NCBI RefSeq assembly: GCF_014699075.1
Contig: NZ_JACXAB010000003.1
Span: 62,001 to 126,000 of the forward strand
Direction: 5' to 3'
Source: Microvirga sp.
GTDB lineage: Bacteria > Pseudomonadota > Alphaproteobacteria > Rhizobiales > Beijerinckiaceae
DNA: 64,000 nucleotides
Position numbers and translations under genes: made by a program. Below the pieces are notes generated by a model. It made no database searches. It was given only the letters and a program-made list of their open reading frames with translations, and was not told the DNA's origin. Position 1 is the first letter of the stretch, and each line of letters starts with the position of its first letter. Below, one piece after another: positions 39,094-48,500 of the stretch.

Positions 39094-40380
39094 ATGGCTG
39101 CGAACCGCTATCACAAGGACCGCATCGGCAATCATAAGCTCAAGCCCGAGACCCTGATGCTGGGCTACGGCTATGATCCGACCCTGTCGGAAGGCGCGGT
39201 GAAGCCCCCGGTCTTCCTCACCTCGACCTTCGTGTTCAACAGCGCCGAGCACGGCAAGGAGTTCTTCGACTACGTGGCGGGCCGGCGCGAGCCGCCGAAG
39301 GGAGAGGCCGCCGGCCTCGTCTATTCCCGCTTCAACCACCCGAATTCCGAGATCGTCGAGGACCGGCTCGCCATCTTCGAGGAGGCGGAGGCCGGCCTCC
39401 TGTTCTCCTCCGGCATGTCTGCCATCGCCACCACGATCCTGGCCTTTGCCCGCCCCGGCGACGTGATCCTGCACTCGCAGCCGCTCTATGGCGGCACCGA
39501 GACCCTGATCGCCAAGACGCTCGCCAACATGGGCATCGGGGCCGTTGGCTTCGGCGACGGCGTCGACGAGGCGGGCATCCGGGCCGCCGCCAAGGAGGCG
39601 ATGGCCAAGGGCCGCGTTTCCGTGATCAAGATCGAGACCCCGTCCAACCCCATGAACACCCTCGTGGACATCGCCCTCATCCGCACCGTGGCGGAGGAGA
39701 TCGGCGCGGTTCAGGGGCACCGCCCGGTGATCGTGTGCGACAACACCCTGCTCGGACCCGTCTTCCAGAAGCCCCTGAAGAACGGCGCCGACATCTCGGT
39801 CTATTCGCTGACGAAATACGTGGGCGGCCATTCGGACCTGATCGCCGGCGCGGCGCTCGGCTCCAAGGAACTGATGAAGACGGTGCGCCTGCTGCGCTCC
39901 TCCATCGGCACCCAGCTCGACCCGCATTCCTGCTGGATGCTCGGTCGCTCGCTGGAGACCCTGGCGCTGCGCATGAATGCGGCGAACCGCAACGGCGAGA
40001 TCGTGGCCCAGTTCCTGCACGAGCATCCGAGAGTGGTGAAGGTCCACCACCTCGCCTATCTGCCCGAGGGATCCCGCGCCCGTCAGGTCTACGAGGAGCA
40101 GTGCGACGCCCCCGGCTCCACCTTCTCCTTCGACGTGAAGGGCGGCGAGGCGGAGGCCTTCCGAGTGCTCAACGCGCTCCAGGTATTCAAGCTCGCCGTC
40201 AGCCTGGGCGGCACCGAATCGCTCATCTCGCACCCGGCCTCCACCACCCATTCCGGCGTGCCGAAGGCAACCCGCGACCGCCTCGGCGTCAGCGACGCCA
40301 CGATCCGCGTCTCCATCGGCATCGAGCACCCGGACGATCTCGTGGCCGACCTAGCGCAGGCGCTGTCGACGCTGGGGTGA
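39094..40380 (+). CDS. Cystathionine gamma-synthase family PLP enzyme
   Basis: A 428-residue enzyme of the Cys/Met metabolism PLP family. The PLP-binding Lys is in [12 protein letters not shown] (Lys241). Other marks are [41 protein letters not shown] (phosphate-binding Ser/Gly) and [20 protein letters not shown], near the C-terminal Arg that holds the substrate carboxylate. Members include cystathionine gamma-synthase, cystathionine gamma-lyase and methionine gamma-lyase; the residues seen do not decide between them. GGGAGA lies about 8 bases upstream of ATG 39094. Transcribed alone, it is followed by a palindromic repeat. Confidence 0.87.
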   Translation: MAANRYHKDRIGNHKLKPETLMLGYGYDPTLSEGAVKPPVFLTSTFVFNSAEHGKEFFDYVAGRREPPKGEAAGLVYSRFNHPNSEIVEDRLAIFEEAEAGLLFSSGMSAIATTILAFARPGDVILHSQPLYGGTETLIAKTLANMGIGAVGFGDGVDEAGIRAAAKEAMAKGRVSVIKIETPSNPMNTLVDIALIRTVAEEIGAVQGHRPVIVCDNTLLGPVFQKPLKNGADISVYSLTKYVGGHSDLIAGAALGSKELMKTVRLLRSSIGTQLDPHSCWMLGRSLETLALRMNAANRNGEIVAQFLHEHPRVVKVHHLAYLPEGSRARQVYEEQCDAPGSTFSFDVKGGEAEAFRVLNALQVFKLAVSLGGTESLISHPASTTHSGVPKATRDRLGVSDATIRVSIGIEHPDDLVADLAQALSTLG

Positions 40381-40388
40381 GCTCTACC

Positions 40389-40491
40389 CGTCATCCCGGG
40401 GCCGCGCAGCGGAACCCGGGATCGCATGACGAGAAGAGCGCCTGATCCCGATAAAGATCCCGGATTGCCTTGCGGCGTCCGGGATGACGCA
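40389..40491. repeat. Palindromic intergenic repeat, copy B (short form)
   Basis: The left arm CGTCATCCCGGGGCCGCGC, then GGAACCCGGGATC, mirrors GATCCCGGATTGC and GTCCGGGATGACG. It resembles the outer arms of copies A, C and D but lacks their ATCCATAACCGCTAAC centre. It may also serve as terminator for the PLP enzyme gene. Confidence 0.8.
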
Positions 40492-40606
40492 TGGGGAGCA
40501 GCGGCTCCATGCCTTCTTGTCGCGCCCGCCATCCACCTCAAGCAGCATTAACCTCTTGCGCATCCCTCGCGGCTAGAACGACAATGTCCTCGACCGGAAG
40601 GAAGCA

Positions 40607-42397
40607 ATGGCCGCTGCGATAGACCTGTACGCTTATCAGGAACCGATCCTCTTCCTGGCAACGGCCGCTGTCGTCGTCCCTCTCTTCCACAGGCTGCGGA
40701 TCAGCCCGGTGCTGGGGTTCCTGGCGGCCGGCGCGTTGCTGGGACCCTTCGGCCTTGGGCGTCTCATTCCCGAATACCCCTGGGTCGACTGGCTCACCTT
40801 TACGAATCCGGAGGGCACGTCCCGGCTCGCCGAGTTCGGCGTGGTCTTCCTGCTCTTCACCATCGGCATCGAGCTGTCCTGGCAGCGCCTGCGCATCCTG
40901 CGCCGGCTGGTCTTCGGCTTCGGCACCTTGCAGGTCGTGCTCTGCACCCTGGCCCTGAGCCTCTTCGCCTACAAGACCGTGAACACCGTCACGGCGGCTG
41001 TGCTCATCGGCATTGCCCTGGCGTTATCCTCGACGGCCATCGTTCTACCCGTGCTGGCGGAGCAGAAACGCCTGAATGCCTCAGCGGGACGTGCCAGTTT
41101 TTCCGCTCTGCTCTTTCAGGACCTCGCGGTCGCGCCGATCCTGTTCACCATCGCGGTGCTCGACACCAGCAAGCCCGATGTCACCCTGTCCTCCTTCGCC
41201 TTTCTGCTCCTGCAGGCAATCCTCGCGCTGGTCGTGATCATCGGCCTCGGCCGCGTGATCCTGCGCCCCTTCTTTCAGCTCGTCTCGGCCACGAGGAGCC
41301 CGGAGCTTTTCATGGCAGCCTGCCTGCTCGTGGTGATGGTCACGAGCTTGATCGCGGCTGTCAGCGGACTCTCCATGGCGCTCGGCGCCTTCATCGCCGG
41401 CATTCTTCTTTCGGAAACCGAATACCGGCGGGCTGTCGACACGACGATCCAGCCCTTCAAAGGGTTGCTGCTCGGCGTCTTCTTCGTTTCGGTGGGCATG
41501 AGCCTCGACGTCTTCCATCTGCTGGAAGCACCTCTGACGATTCTGGCTGTGGCCACTCTCGTGATCGCGGTCAAAAGCGTGATCATCTTCTGGCTGAGCC
41601 GTCCGTTCGGCCTGAATGCGGGCGAAGCCGCCGAGACGGGCCTGCTGCTCGGGCCCGGCGGCGAATTCGCTCTCGTCATTCTCGGCAGCGCCATGGTGGC
41701 AGGCCTCGTCCCTGTCACGGTCGGACAGAATCTCCTGCTGGTCACCACGCTCACCATGGTGGCGATCCCGTTCTTCGCACGCCTCGGACGCCGCCTGAGC
41801 CGCCGGCTCGAGAAGAAGCGCCCCGTCGATCCAGCCATTGCCGTCCTCCCCCCGCCTGAGGAGCCCGGGCGCGTCATCGTGGCGGGCTATGGCCGCGTCG
41901 GCCAGCTCGTGGGCGACATGCTCCGGCGCCACAAGGTGCCGTATCTCGCCATCGATATGGACCCGGCCCGCGTGGCCGAGCAGCGCAGGGCCGGAAAGCC
42001 GGTCTATTTCGGCGACGGCTCCCATCCGGAATTCCTGCGCGCCTGTGGCATCGAGCAGGCCCGGGCCCTTGTCATCACGCTCGATACGCCGAGCTCGATC
42101 GGGGCTGTCGTGGCGGCGGCCCGGCAGGAGCGGTCCGACATCACCATCGTGTCCCGCGCCCGCGACGACAAGCATGCGGCCCAGCTCTACGACATGGGCG
42201 TGGACGATGCGGTGCCCGAGACCATCGAGGCCTCCCTGCAGTTGAGCGAGGCGGTGCTGGCGGATATCGGCGTGCCCATGGGCCTCGTGATCGCGTCGAT
42301 CCATGAGCGGCGGGACGAGTTCCGGGAAGTTCTGAGGAAGAACAATCGCAAGCCCGAACGCGCAGAGTTCCGGGCGCGTCGGACGGTTGGAAAATGA
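40607..42397 (+). CDS. Kef-type monovalent cation:proton antiporter with TrkA-N domain (CPA2)
   Basis: A 596-residue transporter. About 12 membrane helices fill residues 1-400, with CPA2 motifs such as ISPVLGFLAAGALLGPFGLG, STAIVLPVLAEQKRLN, LLFQDLAVAPILFTI and LSMALGAFIAGILLSETEYR. A cytoplasmic TrkA-N/RCK Rossmann domain follows (VIVAGYGRVGQLVGDMLRRH, near residue 426; YLAIDMDP; VYFGDGSHPEFLRACG), which binds NAD(H) or nucleotides and gates transport. It probably exports K+ or Na+ in exchange for protons under stress. It lacks a long Kef-C-style glutathione-sensing tail. Confidence 0.92.
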   Translation: MAAAIDLYAYQEPILFLATAAVVVPLFHRLRISPVLGFLAAGALLGPFGLGRLIPEYPWVDWLTFTNPEGTSRLAEFGVVFLLFTIGIELSWQRLRILRRLVFGFGTLQVVLCTLALSLFAYKTVNTVTAAVLIGIALALSSTAIVLPVLAEQKRLNASAGRASFSALLFQDLAVAPILFTIAVLDTSKPDVTLSSFAFLLLQAILALVVIIGLGRVILRPFFQLVSATRSPELFMAACLLVVMVTSLIAAVSGLSMALGAFIAGILLSETEYRRAVDTTIQPFKGLLLGVFFVSVGMSLDVFHLLEAPLTILAVATLVIAVKSVIIFWLSRPFGLNAGEAAETGLLLGPGGEFALVILGSAMVAGLVPVTVGQNLLLVTTLTMVAIPFFARLGRRLSRRLEKKRPVDPAIAVLPPPEEPGRVIVAGYGRVGQLVGDMLRRHKVPYLAIDMDPARVAEQRRAGKPVYFGDGSHPEFLRACGIEQARALVITLDTPSSIGAVVAAARQERSDITIVSRARDDKHAAQLYDMGVDDAVPETIEASLQLSEAVLADIGVPMGLVIASIHERRDEFREVLRKNNRKPERAEFRARRTVGK

Positions 42398-42458
42398 AGG
42401 CCGCGGCGGGCGCTCGATTGGTGCTTGACCTTCCCGCCCCCTGCCCGACATTGGCCGG

Positions 42459-43634
42459 ATGTTCCTGACCTTCTTCACAGAGCTGCGCGCGGCCAAGGTG
42501 CCGGTCTCCTTCCGGGAGTACCTGGCCCTGCTGGAGGCGCTCGATCGGGATCTCGCCGACAAGAGCGTGGAGGAGTTCTACTACCTCTCCCGCGTCTGCC
42601 TGGTGAAGGACGAGCGGCATTTCGACAAGTTCGACCGGGTCTTCGCCCATGTGTTCAAGGGCCTCGAGAGCATGGGCCGTGCCGTCGAGGAGGCCGGCAT
42701 CCCGGAGGAATGGCTGCGCAAGCTCGCGGAGCGCTACCTCACCGACGAGGAGAAGCGCCAGATCGAGGCCATGGGCTGGGACAAGCTCTGGGAGAACCTG
42801 AAGAAGCGCCTTGAGGAGCAGAAGGGCCGCCACCAGGGCGGCAACAAGTGGATCGGCACCGCCGGCACCTCGCCCTACGGCGCCTACGGCTACAACCCGG
42901 AAGGCGTGCGCATCGGCCAGGACAAGAACCGCAACTTCCACGCCGTGAAGGTGTGGGACAAGCGCGAGTTCAAGGATTTCGACGACAGCGTCGAACTCGG
43001 CGTGCGCAACATGCGCATTGCGCTCAGGCGTCTGCGCCGCTTCGCCCGCACCGGCTCGGCGGAAGAACTCGACCTCGACGAGACGATCCACGAGACCGCC
43101 CACAAGGGTTATCTCGACGTGCGCCTGCGGCCCGAGCGCCGCAACGCCGTGAAGGTGCTGCTCTTCCTAGATGTGGGCGGCTCAATGGACTGGCACATCG
43201 AGATCGCCGAGGAGCTGTTCTCGGCCGCACGGCTCGAATTCAAGCATTTCGAGCACTTCTACTTCCACAACTGCGTCTATGAGAACGTGTGGAAGGAGAA
43301 CCGCCGGCGCTTCGACGAGAAGATCCCCACCCTCGACGTGATCCGCACCTATCCGTCGGATTACCGTGTGGTCTTCGTGGGCGATGCCTCCATGAGCCCG
43401 TACGAGGTCACCCATCCCGGCGGCTCCGTGGAGCACTGGAACGAGGAGTCGGGACAGGTCTGGCTGCGGCGGATCCTCGACCACTTCCCCAAGGCCGTGT
43501 GGCTGAACCCGGTGCCGCAGCCGCATTGGGGTTATACGCATTCGATCAACCTGATCCGCCAGACCTTCGGTGAGCGCATGTATCCGCTCAATCTCGAAGG
43601 CATAGACCACGCCATGCGCGAACTGGTGCGGTAG
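42459..43634 (+). CDS. VWA-domain protein, CoxE-like
   Basis: A 391-residue protein. The N-terminal half (FLTFFTELRAAKVPVSFREY) and the middle (LRRLRRFARTGSAEELDLDE) match the CoxE/YehP-type group, followed by a von Willebrand A domain with a MIDAS site DVGGSMDWH, in which the first of the usual two Ser is Gly. Proteins of this group pair with MoxR ATPases to insert metals or mature enzymes. The MoxR gene here is at 38143-38991, separated by a PLP enzyme and the Kef gene. ATG 42459 begins MFLTFFTEL. Confidence 0.87.
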   Translation: MFLTFFTELRAAKVPVSFREYLALLEALDRDLADKSVEEFYYLSRVCLVKDERHFDKFDRVFAHVFKGLESMGRAVEEAGIPEEWLRKLAERYLTDEEKRQIEAMGWDKLWENLKKRLEEQKGRHQGGNKWIGTAGTSPYGAYGYNPEGVRIGQDKNRNFHAVKVWDKREFKDFDDSVELGVRNMRIALRRLRRFARTGSAEELDLDETIHETAHKGYLDVRLRPERRNAVKVLLFLDVGGSMDWHIEIAEELFSAARLEFKHFEHFYFHNCVYENVWKENRRRFDEKIPTLDVIRTYPSDYRVVFVGDASMSPYEVTHPGGSVEHWNEESGQVWLRRILDHFPKAVWLNPVPQPHWGYTHSINLIRQTFGERMYPLNLEGIDHAMRELVR

Positions 43635-43694
43635 GGATCGTCCCACGATCCGGAAGCGGTTTGCCGGAATGACGGCGCCCGGTTAAGAAGCCTC

Positions 43695-44264
43695 ATGACC
43701 CAGACCTACAGCCACAACCCCAAGCCCTTCAGCGGACCGATCGCTTTCACCCTCAAGGGCAGCACGCTCACGGTGGATTCGGGCCGCAAGGTGCACGAGG
43801 TCCAGCTCGGCGCAGTGGACACCGTGCGCATGACCTTCGAGCCAGGACGGCTGGCCCAAAGGTCCTTTCGCACGAAGGTCATCATGAAGGACGGCAAGTC
43901 CTTCACCTTCAACTCCCTGGACTGGAAGAGCCTCGTGGAAGCCCAGGAGCTGACCCGGGAATACCGCGCCTTCGTGAAAGCCCTGTGCGACGCCATCATC
44001 CGGGCCAATCCGCAGGCCCGGCTCATAGCCGGCAAGCCCATAGGCCTGTGGCTGCCGAGTTCGGCGCTCGCCGTCGCGTCACTCCTGGCCATGGCCTACC
44101 TGGTCTGGCAGGCGTTCCAGATGGGGGCGACCTCCGTTGCGCTCCTGGGGATTCTGCTTGCCATCGTGGGCTACTGGCAAATCGAGCCGATGATCCGGCT
44201 CAACAAGCCCCGCCCCTTCCGCTCGGAAGCGCTGCCGGAAGAATTGCTGCCGAAGGCGTCGTAA
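43695..44264 (+). CDS. Conserved hypothetical protein with two C-terminal membrane helices
   Basis: A 189-residue protein of unknown function. The first 110 residues are soluble and form a likely beta-rich domain (FTLKGSTLTVDSGRKVHEV, VDTVRMTFEPGRLAQRSFRT), somewhat like a PH-type fold. Two helices follow (LWLPSSALAVASLLAMAYLV and SVALLGILLAIVGYW) before a basic C terminus. It begins 60 bases after the VWA gene on the same strand and may be cotranscribed. A palindromic repeat follows. Confidence 0.7.
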   Translation: MTQTYSHNPKPFSGPIAFTLKGSTLTVDSGRKVHEVQLGAVDTVRMTFEPGRLAQRSFRTKVIMKDGKSFTFNSLDWKSLVEAQELTREYRAFVKALCDAIIRANPQARLIAGKPIGLWLPSSALAVASLLAMAYLVWQAFQMGATSVALLGILLAIVGYWQIEPMIRLNKPRPFRSEALPEELLPKAS

Positions 44265-44273
44265 TCTCCGCAC

Positions 44274-44414
44274 CTGTCATTCCGGGGCCGCGCAGCGGAG
44301 CCCGGAATCCATAACCGCTAACAGCGCAAGAAGAAGTGCGACTCTGACCACCCTTTTCTGACGTGTCCTGTTTATGGATTCCGGGCTCGACCTATGGTCA
44401 CCCCGGAATGACAG
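44274..44414. repeat. Palindromic intergenic repeat, copy C
   Basis: The outer arms CTGTCATTCCGGGG and CCCCGGAATGACAG match perfectly; inner arms CCCGGAATCCATAA and TTATGGATTCCGGG match too. Strongly like copy A, including GGCCGCGCAGCGGAGCC and ATAACCGCTAAC. It lies between convergent genes. Confidence 0.92.
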
Positions 44415-44426
44415 CGGAGTTTTACC

Positions 44427-44852
44427 CTAAGCCCTCACCACCAGCACCGAGCAGCGGGCGTGGCGCACGATGGTGGAGGCGTTGGAGCCGAGCAGATAGG
44501 TGGCCATGGTCGGCCGGTGCGAGCCCACTACGATGAGATCGGCGCCTGTCTTCTCGGCCTCGTCGAGAATCTCGGCGTAGACGGAGCCGAGGCGAACCGC
44601 CGCCGAGACCCGCTCGGCCGGCAGCGCAACGCCGGCCGCCACCTCGGCGAGCCTGGCCTCAGCCTCTCCCTGCTGCTCCTCGTCGAAAGCGGGCGGCATG
44701 AACTCCATGTAGGTGACGGGCACGATGGCCCGCACATAGATGAGGCGTAAGGCTCCGCCGGAGTTGCCAGCAAGTTCGACCGCCTTGTCGATGGCCGGCT
44801 TGGCCGCTTCGACCTCGCCCAGATCGACAGGAACGAGAATGGTCTTGAACAT
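44427..44852 (-). CDS. Universal stress protein (UspA family)
   Basis: A 141-residue Usp domain. It starts MFKTILVPVDLGEVEAAKPA and ends with the ATP-binding type loop: ADLIVVGSHRPTMATYLLGS then NASTIVRHARCSVLVVRA, where the Gly-x2-Gly-x9-Gly pattern is only partly kept. GGAGG lies 7 bases before ATG 44852. It follows the ferredoxin gene by 16 bases on the same strand, so the two are probably cotranscribed. Confidence 0.92.
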   Translation of the reverse strand: MFKTILVPVDLGEVEAAKPAIDKAVELAGNSGGALRLIYVRAIVPVTYMEFMPPAFDEEQQGEAEARLAEVAAGVALPAERVSAAVRLGSVYAEILDEAEKTGADLIVVGSHRPTMATYLLGSNASTIVRHARCSVLVVRA

Positions 44853-44868
44853 GGATCTGCCTCCGGGT

Positions 44869-45189
44869 TCAGCCCTGCCGGGTGGGTGTGTGAACGACGA
44901 GACCGTCGAGCTCCGGCCGCACCCGGATCTGGCACGAGAGCCGCGAATTGGGGCGCACATCGAAGGCGAAGTCGAGCATGTCCTCCTCCATGGGCTGAGG
45001 CTGGCCCGTGGCGGCTTCCCATTCCTCAGCCACATAGACATGGCATGTGGCGCAGGAGCAGGCCCCGCCGCACTCGGCTTCGATGCCGGGAACGCCATTG
45101 CGGATGGCGGTTTCCATGACGGTTGCGCCCTCCTCCGCCTCAACGGTGCGGGAGGTTCCCTCGGTATCGATGAACGTGATCTGGATCAT
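44869..45189 (-). CDS. [2Fe-2S] ferredoxin, adrenodoxin type
   Basis: A 106-residue plant/vertebrate-type ferredoxin. Cluster ligands are Cys40, Cys46 and Cys49 in AECGGACSCATCHVYV and Cys86 in SRLSCQI. The layout fits adrenodoxin-like ferredoxins that serve cytochrome P450 systems or iron-sulfur assembly. It is not in an isc or P450 cluster here, so its partner is unknown. First gene of a two-gene unit with uspA. Confidence 0.92.
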   Translation of the reverse strand: MIQITFIDTEGTSRTVEAEEGATVMETAIRNGVPGIEAECGGACSCATCHVYVAEEWEAATGQPQPMEEDMLDFAFDVRPNSRLSCQIRVRPELDGLVVHTPTRQG

Positions 45190-45504
45190 TGCGGACCTCT
45201 GCTTGCTGGCGCATACTTATGACAGACTGCGCCGGAAGACGAGAGACAGGCCCGACGCATGCCGTCTTTTTGCCGCATTGTGCCCCGTAGTGCGGGTTAC
45301 TAAGCCGTTAACGACGTTCACAAGTGACAGGGGACAATTGGTTTCCTTGTTTCAGATCGGCCGCTAGACTTGCTTGGTAAATGACAGATTACCGTGCGGA
45401 AGCCCCTCCAAGGGTGTCCGTAGCGGCTGAGGCCATGCATTCACCTTGCTTTTCGTGAACAGAGTGCGGCTTCAGAATCATCAGTTGCGTCACGAGGGCG
45501 GATC
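45190..45504. other. 315-base region upstream of the growth-pole-ring-like gene
   Basis: It carries the divergent promoters for the ferredoxin-uspA unit and the large gene at 45505. No ORF or strong hairpin is seen. A one-mismatch CtrA-like motif lies at 45297-45312. Confidence 0.5.
45297..45312 (+). promoter_or_regulatory. Weak CtrA-like motif
   Basis: TTACTAAGCCGTTAAC differs from TTAA-N7-TTAAC at one position of the first half. It lies 192 bases upstream of the start at 45505. On its own it is weak evidence. Confidence 0.3.
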
Positions 45505-48500
45505 ATGGCGACCGAGAACAAGAAGATGAAGGACCCGGCTGAAGCAGCCCTGACGGCTGTTGAGCAGGCACTCAACCTTGACGAGACTTTCGTGATCCAC
45601 ACCCCGTCGCGGCCGGGTGACAAGCCTTTCGGCGATGAGCCCAAGCTGCCCGACATCGACGACCACGACTTTACCAGAGGCCCCTTCGGCCTTGGCTCCG
45701 ACTCCCTCTCAGCGCACGCCGACGATCATGATCCTCGGCTCGACGGCATGGCCCGCTCCGGTTTCGTCGCCCCCGACCGGAATGCCGTGGCCAACGACGA
45801 CCGCCAGAATGTCGGCGTGATGCTGCAGGCCCTTCAGGTTCGCCCTTCCCGCCGGGCCTACTGGATGGCCACCCTCCTGTCCCTGCTCTGGCTCGGCGGC
45901 ATCGGCGCCCTCGTCTACACCCAGGGCATCACCACGCCCGAGCAGTTGCTCGCCACGTTCTCGACCTCTCAGCTGGCGCTCGGCGCCGTGGGTCTCGTCG
46001 GGCCGGTCTTCCTGTTCTTCATTGCCGCCATGCTCACCGTCCGCTCGCAGGAGATGAAGCTGGTGGCCCGCGCAATCGGCGAAGTGGCCACACGCCTTGC
46101 CCAGCCCGAGAGCTTCTCCACCGACGCGGTCCTCTCCGTCTCGCAGGCCGTGCGCCGTGAAGTGGCGGCCGTCGGCGACGGCGTCGAGCGGGCGCTCGCC
46201 CGCGCCGGCGAACTCGAGACCCTCGTGCGCAGCGAAATCTCGACCCTCGAGCGCGCCTATTCCGACAACGAGATCCGCATCCGCTCGCTCATCGACGAGC
46301 TGGTGGCGCAGCGCGAGGCCATCGTGTCGAACGCGGAGCGCGTGCGCGGCTCGATCACCGGCGTGCACCAGAACCTGATGCAGGATCTCGACGGCGCCAG
46401 CGAGCGCGTCGTGTCCGCCGTCAGCGGCGCGGGCGACAAGGTCACCGCTTCGCTTGAGAAGCAGGGCGACCACATCACCCAGGCTCTCGGTCGCGCCGGC
46501 GAACGCGTCGTCGAGGAGATGGCGAGCCGCGGCGTCGAGTTGGTCGATCGCCTCGCGGGCTCCAGCGACGAGATCAAGAACGGCATCTCGGAGGTAGGCG
46601 TCACCATCACGACCGCCCTTGAGAGCAAGGCCCAGGACATCACCGGCGCCTTCGAGCGCACCGGCGACCTGCTGACCCGCCACCTGCAGGAAGGCGCAAG
46701 CCAGGTCACCCGCACCCTGGCTGAGACCGGCCGCGGCGTGATCGACGCCCTCGCCCAGCAGGGGAACGACGTGCGCGAAGCCTTCGAGCAGACCGCCCGC
46801 ACCCTCGAAGACAGCTTCACCCAGCGCGGAGCCGAGATCACCGAGAAGCTCGCGGCCACCGGCGGCGTGATCGCCGACGACATCTCCGCCCGCACCGCCG
46901 AAATGCGCGACCAGATCGCGGCTGCCGGCACCTCCGTGAGCGAAGAGATCGTGACCCGCGGCACCCAGATGCGCGAGCAGCTCTCCGAGACCGGCGCATC
47001 GCTCGTTCAGGCGCTGACCACCAGCAGCGGCACCGTGCGCGAGGAATTCGCCCTCACGGCCTCGTCTCTCATCGAAGAGCTTGCCACCCGTGGGGGCTCC
47101 CTGCGCGAGCAGCTTGCCAGCACGGGCACCGGCGTCGTCGACGAGATCGTGCTGCGGGGCAACGCGTTCCGCGAGAGCCTGGCAGCCACGGCGGGCGATG
47201 TCACCCGCGAGATCAGCCAGCGCGGCACCGAGGTGCGCGAGCACCTGGAGAGCGCCGTGCGCCTTGCCGACGAGTCCATCGGCACCCGCGTCGAGGATCT
47301 CGCCAGCCGGCTTGAGAGCGCCAGCCTGCGCGTCAGCGAATCCGTCACCGTTCAGGGTCAGGCCCTCGAGACCAGCCTCACCCAGGCCGGCGAGCGCCTC
47401 TCGACCCTTATGGGCGCCCAGGTCGAGGAATTCCGCTCCGCCTTTGAGACCCGCGGCCAGGAGTTCTCCGACACCCTGTCCCTCCATACCGAGGACGCGC
47501 AGACCCGCCTCGCCAGCACGGCGAAGGACATCGTGCTCGCCATCGCCAGCCAGGGCTCGCGCGTCAACGAGGCCCTCAACCGCACGTCCGAGACCCTGTC
47601 CACCACCGTCGACACCCGCACCCGCGAGATGGAGGAGACCCTCGTGGCGCGGCTCACGGCCCTGGAGGACGTCACCACCCGCGGCAGCGAAGTGGCCGAG
47701 CGCATCTCCCGCGATGTGGGCAGCATTACGGAGACCATCACCGGCCGCCTCGAAGAGATGGACCGCCTGATCACCGTGCAGGGCCGCACCGTGGCCGAGT
47801 CCTTCACCGAGCGTGCCCGCGAGGCAACCACCGCCATCGAGACGCAGCTTTCGGCTCTCGAAGAGCATGCTTCTCGCCGCACCACGGAGATCACGGCCAA
47901 CTTCGACACCATCGTCGAGCGGGTCGACAGCGTGCTCGGCACTCGCTCCACGGCCCTCAACGAGGCCCTCGTGGTGCGCACCGGCGAGATGGCTCGCGTC
48001 ATGGCCGAAGGCGGCCGCGACGTGGCCACGGCCCTGCAAGCCCGCGTGGACGAGATCAGCCAGGCGATCACGGCCAAGACCAACGCCATTGCCGACACCC
48101 TGTCGTCCAAGGCGGAGCAGATCGGCCAGTCTCTCGACAGCCGGATCGCCTCGATCAACGAGGTTCTGGGCAGCCGTGCCGACGAGATCGCCGAGACCCT
48201 CGGGACCCGTGCCTTCGAGATCAACCAGACCCTGGGCAGCCGCGCGGAAGAGATCGCCGCGACGCTGGGCAGCCGCACCGAGGAGCTGGCTTCCGCTCTC
48301 AACCAGAGCGTCACGATGCTCGAGGACAGCGTCGTCAACCGCCTGACCGGCGCTGCCGAGACCATCGACGAGCGCGGCCAGGCCGTTCTCGGCTCCCTCA
48401 CCGGCCGCATCGGCGAGATCCGCTCGATCTTCGACACGCAAGGCGCCTCGCTGGTCGAGGCCCTGGGCAGCCGCGGCGAGTTCATCGGCCGCGAGGTCGC

